From Chthoniobacterales bacterium (lineage in GTDB: Bacteria > Verrucomicrobiota > Verrucomicrobiia > Chthoniobacterales > UBA10450), in NCBI GenBank assembly GCA_013695925.1, contig JACCZO010000244.1, positions 1 through 10,861 of the forward strand: a stretch of 10,861 bases of DNA. Reading direction: 5' to 3'. This document shows, one piece after another, positions 6,404 to 10,861 of this stretch (its first letter is position 1; the number at the start of each line of letters is the position of its first letter). The notes beneath the pieces are model-generated. The model was not told the DNA's origin, searched no databases, and saw only the letters and a list, made by a program, of their open reading frames with translations. Made by a program: the position numbers and the translations under genes.

Positions 6404-6955
6404 TCAGTTCGAGGGCTTTCGCCTAGGCTGCACAAGCTTGGCCACATGTGGCGCAAAGATTTGTTCTGCATCGCCCAGCCATGAGCCTTCAGGAAATGCC
6501 ACACGCACTTTAGTTAGGTCAGCGTATTTTTCCGGTTCCATCCAGACCATTAGGAACCCCATCAGTGCCTTGCTAACGGTGTCCATTTCGGTCCGAAGCA
6601 AATTAACAAAGACCTCAAGATGGTATCGACCCAGCTTGGTCTCTAATGGCGCGTGCTTTTGGGAAAGAAGGTCGTGAACGAAGCGATTTCTGTGTTCCAG
6701 GAAGTTGGATAGCACTTCGTCAAATGTCGGATCGATTGAAGATTTCTGTCGCAACGCGTTCAAAAATTGCCCGAGCGTTCGGTTGCGCTTTGTCCGATCG
6801 CGTAAGTCTTCCAGGGGATTCCCATTCGCATCTCTAAGGACAAAAACGTAACAGGCTTTCAACAGTTTCTCTACCCCCTGCAATTCGACGAGCGTCAGGC
6901 CAATTAAAGCAAAAAGGTCTCGCTGCGATTCGAATTGGTTATTCTCGTCTTCCAT
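6404..6955 (-). CDS. Small helical protein with HEPN-type RX4H motif
   Basis: The 183-residue protein appears all-helical. Residues 85-97 read FLEHRNRFVHDLL, containing R89-N90-x-x-x-H94, the RX4-6H signature of HEPN ribonucleases, with a polar residue after Arg as in active members. An N-terminal helix (10-40, FALIGLTLVELQGVEKLLKA) and a later one (112-140) would complete the bundle. No other domain is seen. HEPN proteins act as RNA-cleaving toxins or effectors in many defence systems. Whether this one is a nuclease is inferred, since RN...H also occurs in inactive HEPN-like proteins. The ATG lies 17 bases inside the end of the restriction-modification gene, so expression is tied to it. Without the motif this would be called hypothetical. 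Confidence 0.55.
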   Translation of the reverse strand: MEDENNQFESQRDLFALIGLTLVELQGVEKLLKACYVFVLRDANGNPLEDLRDRTKRNRTLGQFLNALRQKSSIDPTFDEVLSNFLEHRNRFVHDLLSQKHAPLETKLGRYHLEVFVNLLRTEMDTVSKALMGFLMVWMEPEKYADLTKVRVAFPEGSWLGDAEQIFAPHVAKLVQPRRKPSN

Positions 6956-9833
6956 CGGTAGGCTTTACGCAGTCGTCGGTCACAAATGCCCGTTTATCTT
7001 GTTCATTGAGTGGCAAACCCGGCCGCGTGATTTTTTCGCCAGCCTTTTCTTTCGCGGCGCAGGCAAGATTCAGTTCGAGAAGGAACGTGAGCGGATCGAC
7101 ATTCTCGGGCATTCCGTAGGCGGTGCGGACAGCGGAGTCGATTCGCGCGTGGGCGTCGCGCAAAGGATTGTCGCCGGGTTGTTCGAGCGTGCGGTACAGT
7201 TGACGTAACGAGTATTTCAACTTGTCCATCGTTTCGCGTCGGAGTTTCCGCAGCGCGACGGCGGCGTCAGCGACTGTTCTGATTTGATCCTTTGTCGGGT
7301 TCTGCGGCCAAGGGAAGGTGTCGAAGACTGACTCAGCGCTGTATCGATAATCTCCTTTAAGTTTCCCGCACTTTGTTACGAACCAAGTCCAGTGAAGCGA
7401 GGACTGCAAAACGCCAAAGCTGTAGTCGTCTTCGAAGCCGAATATTTGAATAAGATTACTTGGTCGAATCTGCGAGGAAACAAAAATGAAGATTGGGCGT
7501 TTCGTAACGTATGCGCAGGCTAGGTAGCGCTTAAGCGGCTTAACCACAGATAACATTTCGGGTCTACCGAACGAGAGCTGCCACCATCGCGATAGGAACG
7601 CCCGGTGATGGGGACGCATGTTGCCTTCCGCATCCTTTCCTTCTTCTGCTTTGCGCTCGCGATCAGGCAAGACATGCTCTCTTACCCACTGAAAGGCCTC
7701 GCGATACTTTTCTGCTTCGAAACAATCTCGCTGTTCGAAGTCGATTACATACCGGTCCAAGGGAGCGCTCGTAAGAGCGGTAATACCATTTAGGTATGGA
7801 AAGGTAACCTCCCGTGTCGGCGAATCGCGGCGAACCATCTCTGCTCGCTGGTGTTCGCTTAACAAAATTGCTTCGTGCCCTACCATTTGACCGTTGAAAC
7901 AGCGTTGTGGGTGCTCGTTCCCTTTCAAAGCCACGGCGCTACTCACATCGAGTCCGGGCGACAGTGCGGAATTGATTGCCACCAGCTCGTAGGTTTCCCA
8001 AGGACTCGTGACTAAATCACCCAGCTGAATTGCCAATCGTGCTGGCGACGATTGAGCAGCGTCTTTCGTCCAGTTAACTATCGAAACGTGGACTTTAGCC
8101 TCGCCACTCCAGACCTGACGACCGATGGCGTCTGTAATAGTGCCGCCTTTGTTTACGATATAATCAAGGCCACCAACGCGAGAGTAAGTGTTCCGAATGT
8201 TCTGTGTGCCTACGAGGCCGGCACGCGATCCTTTGGTTAGCTGGTCGTGGACTTTTCGAAACCAATACACGCAATAGTCAGCCATGCCGGGAATTTGGGG
8301 ATAAGCCTTTCGGAGTTTCTTCACATAATCGGGGCCGTACTCTGGTTTCAGCTTCTTCGCGCCGAGGTATGGAGGGTTTCCAATGATCGCATCCGCCTTC
8401 GGCCACTCAGTGAAGAGCGCGTCGACGCAGATGATGTTCTTATCGAGGTTATCGAGCGGGAGCGGCTTTTCTTCGATGAGTAACTGGTCGGTCTCGGCGA
8501 GCTTTTTGGCTTCTTCCAGCTCCAGCTCTTTCGCGAGCATGAGGGTGACTTTGGCCAGCTCGACGGCGAAGGGAAGGATATCGATTCCGTAGAATTGGTG
8601 GAGGGAGATGGCGCTCTCCAGCGGCTCCTTGCGGCTCACTTCGCGCAGGCGCAGGAGGAGGTCGCGCTCCAGGCGTTTCATTTCCCGGTAGGCAATGAAG
8701 AGGAAGTTGCCCGAGCCGCAGGCAGGATCGAGGACGCGGAATTTGCGCAGGTCGGCGAGAGCGCTGCGGAGCTGGCCGACGTTCTTGCCCGCGGCGGCGA
8801 TCCGCTCGCGCCAAGGCCGCACGATGGTGGGGCCGACGACTTTGCGGATGTCGAACTCGCTCGTGAAATGCGCGCCGAAGGCGTGGCGCTCCTTCTTGTC
8901 CATGCTGTCCTGAAAAAGTGCGCCGAAGATTTCGGGACGGACGAACGCCCAGTTCTCGGCGGCGGACTCGCATAGGCGATAGGCTTCCGCGCGCTTTAGC
9001 TCGATGGGGTCGACAACAGCGAAGAGGCCGCCGTTAAAATATTGCACCTCGGTGAAGCGCCCGCCGCCCGCCTTCTGTGGCGAGGCCATCTGTCGGAAGA
9101 GCCCGCCGATAAGATCGTACGAGCTGGCACCCTGTTCAGCGCATTCGTGAAGGAGTTCGCTCAAGAGCTGATCAGGCAACAGACCGATGTCTTCCGCCAC
9201 CATTGCGACGAGCAACTGAAGGATAAACCGCTGTGCCTTAGCGCGATCTTCGCCACGATGCACCAATTCGCGAAACACTGTCGCCATCTGATCTGCGGCG
9301 CGCCTAGTTACGTCGACCCAATTGTTGCCGAAGATCGGCTTTTTCCAGATGGGCAGGAGAAAATTGAACGTGCTGAGGCTGGTGGGCAGGTCGCCCAGCT
9401 TGATGCGATCGACCGGGTCGAAGAGCTGGCTGTTGAAATCGTAAATCCAAAACTCGTCGAAGTTGCAGAGGATGGCGTAGGGCGGTCGCTTGGGGACAAT
9501 ATGCGTCCAATAATCGAAGAGCTGGTCGTAATGCCTCTCGAGATGCTCGCCCCGGCGTTTCATCTCGATGAGGACGCGGTCAGGCCAGAGCAAGTCGCCG
9601 AATTTCTTGCCACCCTTTCGGCTTGCGCCGTTGGCCAGCAGTTCCAGTTGGGGCGAATTCGGCTTTTTTGCGATGCGCGGTTCAAACATCGCCCCGGCCT
9701 CGATCACCCCGCCGTGGCCGAGCGCGCGGAAGAAGTGATCGAGGAAGGGTTGCGCCTCGCTTTTCTCGTCGCCCCGGAGGGATCGAGCGAAGCTGGTGAA
9801 TTGGGTCAGCGATTCCTTTAGCTGGTCGGGCAC
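6939..9833 (-). CDS. MmeI-like type IIG restriction-modification enzyme (fused nuclease-methyltransferase)
   Basis: The 964-residue protein combines cutting, methylation and target recognition. Near the N-terminus Asp80, nine residues, Glu90-Met-Lys92 (within WPDRVLIEMKRRG) gives the D-X9-EXK nuclease site seen in MmeI. A helical linker follows, then methyltransferase motif X FGAHFTS (319-325), motif I LDPACGSGNFLF (368-379), YGIDILPFAVELAKVTL (415-431) and catalytic NPPY (486-489) for N6-adenine methylation. The target recognition region spans roughly 590-840, ending in DTFPWPQNP. The C-terminus is helical. I chose GTG at 9833 because AAAGGGA lies five bases upstream and homologous starts fall near LKESLTQF. 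The frame remains open to an ATG at 9980, whose extra 49 residues match nothing I know and overlap palindromes. All nuclease and methyltransferase residues seen are intact. First gene of the operon with the HEPN-like and Abi-like genes. Confidence 0.9.
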   Translation of the reverse strand: MPDQLKESLTQFTSFARSLRGDEKSEAQPFLDHFFRALGHGGVIEAGAMFEPRIAKKPNSPQLELLANGASRKGGKKFGDLLWPDRVLIEMKRRGEHLERHYDQLFDYWTHIVPKRPPYAILCNFDEFWIYDFNSQLFDPVDRIKLGDLPTSLSTFNFLLPIWKKPIFGNNWVDVTRRAADQMATVFRELVHRGEDRAKAQRFILQLLVAMVAEDIGLLPDQLLSELLHECAEQGASSYDLIGGLFRQMASPQKAGGGRFTEVQYFNGGLFAVVDPIELKRAEAYRLCESAAENWAFVRPEIFGALFQDSMDKKERHAFGAHFTSEFDIRKVVGPTIVRPWRERIAAAGKNVGQLRSALADLRKFRVLDPACGSGNFLFIAYREMKRLERDLLLRLREVSRKEPLESAISLHQFYGIDILPFAVELAKVTLMLAKELELEEAKKLAETDQLLIEEKPLPLDNLDKNIICVDALFTEWPKADAIIGNPPYLGAKKLKPEYGPDYVKKLRKAYPQIPGMADYCVYWFRKVHDQLTKGSRAGLVGTQNIRNTYSRVGGLDYIVNKGGTITDAIGRQVWSGEAKVHVSIVNWTKDAAQSSPARLAIQLGDLVTSPWETYELVAINSALSPGLDVSSAVALKGNEHPQRCFNGQMVGHEAILLSEHQRAEMVRRDSPTREVTFPYLNGITALTSAPLDRYVIDFEQRDCFEAEKYREAFQWVREHVLPDRERKAEEGKDAEGNMRPHHRAFLSRWWQLSFGRPEMLSVVKPLKRYLACAYVTKRPIFIFVSSQIRPSNLIQIFGFEDDYSFGVLQSSLHWTWFVTKCGKLKGDYRYSAESVFDTFPWPQNPTKDQIRTVADAAVALRKLRRETMDKLKYSLRQLYRTLEQPGDNPLRDAHARIDSAVRTAYGMPENVDPLTFLLELNLACAAKEKAGEKITRPGLPLNEQDKRAFVTDDCVKPTDGRRE

Positions 9834-9845
9834 GAGAATCCCTTT
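9834..9845 (-). promoter_or_regulatory. Ribosome binding site for the restriction-modification gene
   Basis: On the minus strand AAAGGGA (9845-9839) precedes the GTG at 9833 by five bases. It is one of the better Shine-Dalgarno sites in the window and decides the start over the ATG at 9980, which has no purine-rich site before it. Confidence 0.5.
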
Positions 9846-9956
9846 AGCCAAAACCGAACGGATGCACAAGGAGCCGAATAAAGGATCGTCTCTGGATTCC
9901 GCTCTCGTATCCAATTTGTCGGGAATAGGAAGATAAACGAGATAGTTCGCTTCCCG

Positions 9957-9998
9957 CGGTCTCGATAGACCGGCCGCCATCTGGCAGGCACGTGCCTG
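9957..9998. repeat. Cluster of perfect inverted repeats
   Basis: CGGTCT-CGAT-AGACCG at 9957-9972 is a six-base stem with a four-base loop. CAGGCACGTGCCTG at 9985-9998 is a perfect 14-base palindrome. An outer pair, TCTGG at 9980-9984 and CCAGA at 10005-10009, brackets the palindrome. They lie 124-165 bases upstream of the restriction-modification start and could be operator sites, a leader structure or part of a dispersed palindromic repeat. Confidence 0.55.
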
Positions 9999-10204
9999 AC
10001 CAAGCCAGAAATACTGAAGTGGGCCTGATTAATGTCTCGGATGTTCTGGAAAACGTCTGCGTCGGTCACAAATCTTCGGACAACGGCCGGGAATCCTTCG
10101 ACGCCGACGAGCGCTCCTTACACGTCGGCCGGGAAATTTTGAAGCTTCCCTCAATTCCTTTGACGTCAGCCACGAATCCATCCGTGGGATAGCGCCTGAC
10201 CAAG
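9994..10204. repeat. Direct repeat GCCTGACCAAG, two copies 200 bases apart
   Basis: The 11-base word occurs at 9994-10004 and at 10194-10204 on the plus strand. The left copy begins inside the 14-base palindrome. A second direct repeat (CGGCCGGGAA, 10084-10093 and 10126-10135) lies between the copies, so the interval may be a duplicated or composite element. Confidence 0.45.
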
Positions 10205-10257
10205 AGCACATTCCGAAGAGCAAGACGCCGGTTGAGCCGGGCGGCTTCACGAAGTGG

Positions 10258-10272
10258 CGAAGTTCAACTTCG
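10258..10272. repeat. Fifteen-base palindrome CGAAGTT-C-AACTTCG
   Basis: Seven-base perfect arms around one central base, 66 bases downstream of the methyltransferase stop. It could be a regulator-binding site or an outlying part of the repeat-rich gap. There is no T-run beside it, so it is not a classical terminator. Confidence 0.4.
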
Positions 10273-10337
10273 AAGACAGACGCGTTCCCAAGTACAACCT
10301 GAAAACGAGAATGGAGAGAATGGAAAAATGCCATTCA

Positions 10338-10861
10338 TTAAGCAGATCCGGCGTCTGATTTGGCAGGCAGACACTGTGCCTGGAGCAGCACGATGAGGTA
10401 TTCGGCCTGCGCGGCGAACAACGCGGGATCGGTCCGCCTGGCATAGTACGACGCGAGTTCCGCCAGCTCTTTAATCTGTTTGCGAAAAAGAAGCTTGAGT
10501 AACTTCAACTTCAGCGGCATCGAGGCTTTGAGATATCGTTGGGCGAGATCGAAGGATGGTTCGAGATGAAGGAGGCGCGTGTTATTTACGATCTGGATTG
10601 TCGGCAACACGTGTCTGGTGATATCGCGTATCTCCAGCATGATGAAGCCATTCTTCGCCGCCTTCTCCAAGTAATCTCGCTTAACATTAGGAATCGCCCT
10701 GAAATCCGGACTGGAATCCTTGCGGAACATCCCCGCGATTAAGAGATATCCTCCCGCACGCAGATAACGTCGCGCCTGCTTGAGCCCGATCTCGGCATCG
10801 AAATAATTTTGAGACTCGCTCATCAGAACCAGATCGAAAATCTCGTCGGTCTCAAAGTCTT
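10338..10861 (-). CDS. SAM-dependent class I methyltransferase, 3' part only
   Basis: The frame is open to the window edge. Before the ATG at 10823 it reads DFETDEIFDLVL, continuing MSESQNYFDAEIG, so the ATG is internal and the true start lies beyond 10861. FDLVLMSES and the following RRYLRAGGYLLIAGMFR are the motif IV and post-IV strand region of class I methyltransferases. The SAM-binding glycine motif must be upstream, off the window. The C-terminal part (LPTIQIVNN, then YYARRTDPALFAAQAEYLIV) matches a methyltransferase type commonly found in polysaccharide loci, where it would methylate a sugar or lipid. The substrate is unknown. It is on the same strand as the left-hand export operon, from which it is separated by the accessory block. 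Confidence 0.85.
   Translation of the reverse strand, partial: DFETDEIFDLVLMSESQNYFDAEIGLKQARRYLRAGGYLLIAGMFRKDSSPDFRAIPNVKRDYLEKAAKNGFIMLEIRDITRHVLPTIQIVNNTRLLHLEPSFDLAQRYLKASMPLKLKLLKLLFRKQIKELAELASYYARRTDPALFAAQAEYLIVLLQAQCLPAKSDAGSA

Larger units (their letters stand above)
9846..10337. other. About 500-base non-coding, repeat-rich gap
   Basis: This stretch lies between the right-edge methyltransferase gene and the restriction-modification gene. Short open frames exist (for example 10069-9818 on the minus strand) but none resembles a protein I know, and they cross palindromes. The gap holds a 16-base hairpin at 9957-9972, a 14-base perfect palindrome at 9985-9998, an 11-base direct repeat at 9994-10004 and 10194-10204, a 10-base direct repeat CGGCCGGGAA at 10084-10093 and 10126-10135, and a 15-base near-palindrome centred at 10265. 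It should contain the promoter of the restriction operon. I cannot point to clear -35/-10 boxes. Confidence 0.5.

Noticed and set aside
9042..9821. Plus-strand open frame of 259 codons opposite the restriction-modification gene
   Set aside because: Antisense to the nuclease and linker part, which carries the real motifs; it exists because that half is GC-rich.
6939..9833. BREX PglX methyltransferase
   Set aside because: The D-X9-EXK nuclease site and the overall layout fit MmeI-type enzymes, and no other BREX gene is present.
9818..10069. Minus-strand 83-codon frame with a GTG start that would overlap the restriction-modification start
   Set aside because: No recognisable family, no ribosome site, and it runs through the palindromes at 9957-9998; more likely non-coding.
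6975..10073. Thirteen-base direct repeat GTCGGTCACAAAT at 6975-6987 and 10061-10073, bracketing the restriction-modification gene
   Set aside because: It looked like an attachment or target duplication, but about one such 13-mer pair is expected by chance in a window this long, and one copy lies inside the coding sequence.
10318..10336. Hairpin GAATGG/CCATTC just after the methyltransferase stop, as a terminator
   Set aside because: The stem is short and AT-rich and no run of T follows on the minus strand.

Overview
The window looks like a GC-rich Gram-negative chromosome with a surface-polysaccharide locus, split by a block of about 6 kb of defence-like accessory genes. No rRNA, tRNA or CRISPR array was seen. 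A LolD-type ABC ATPase, a PST-type flippase and an inositol-phosphate-cytidylyltransferase-like enzyme, together with weak Shine-Dalgarno sites, suggest a soil Verrucomicrobia-type bacterium. That assignment is by feel and is not proven.

Left block (80-3857, all minus strand, transcribed right to left): LolD-like ATPase, lipid-linked oligosaccharide flippase, short-chain dehydrogenase, then sugar/inositol-phosphate nucleotidyltransferase. The first two junctions are 4-base stop/start overlaps and the last gap is 3 bases, so this is one tight operon. It probably makes and exports a cell-surface glycan or modified lipid. The right edge (10338 to the window end, minus) carries the 3' part of a SAM-dependent methyltransferase of a type often found in such loci.

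Middle block (about 3994-9833): a decayed 3' fragment of a DUF5131 (phage Gp37/Gp68-like) gene; a plus-strand two-gene operon (4385-5364) with a DUF4062/TIR-like nucleotide-binding-fold protein and an uncharacterised 144-residue partner; then, converging on it, a minus-strand operon (9833 to 5587) with an MmeI-type single-chain restriction-modification enzyme, a small protein with a HEPN-type RX4H motif, and a DUF4393/Abi-alpha-like protein, followed by a frameshifted DUF2283 gene. Phage-type remnants, toxin-antitoxin-type remnants, restriction and Abi-like genes together read as a small defence island.

Two DNA-level signals do not follow from the genes. The octamer GCCTAACG occurs five times exactly, plus two near matches, in the left 4 kb and not at all in the other 6.8 kb. 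It uses rare Leu and Arg codons to do so. The roughly 500-base non-coding stretch upstream of the restriction operon is dense in perfect palindromes and short direct repeats.
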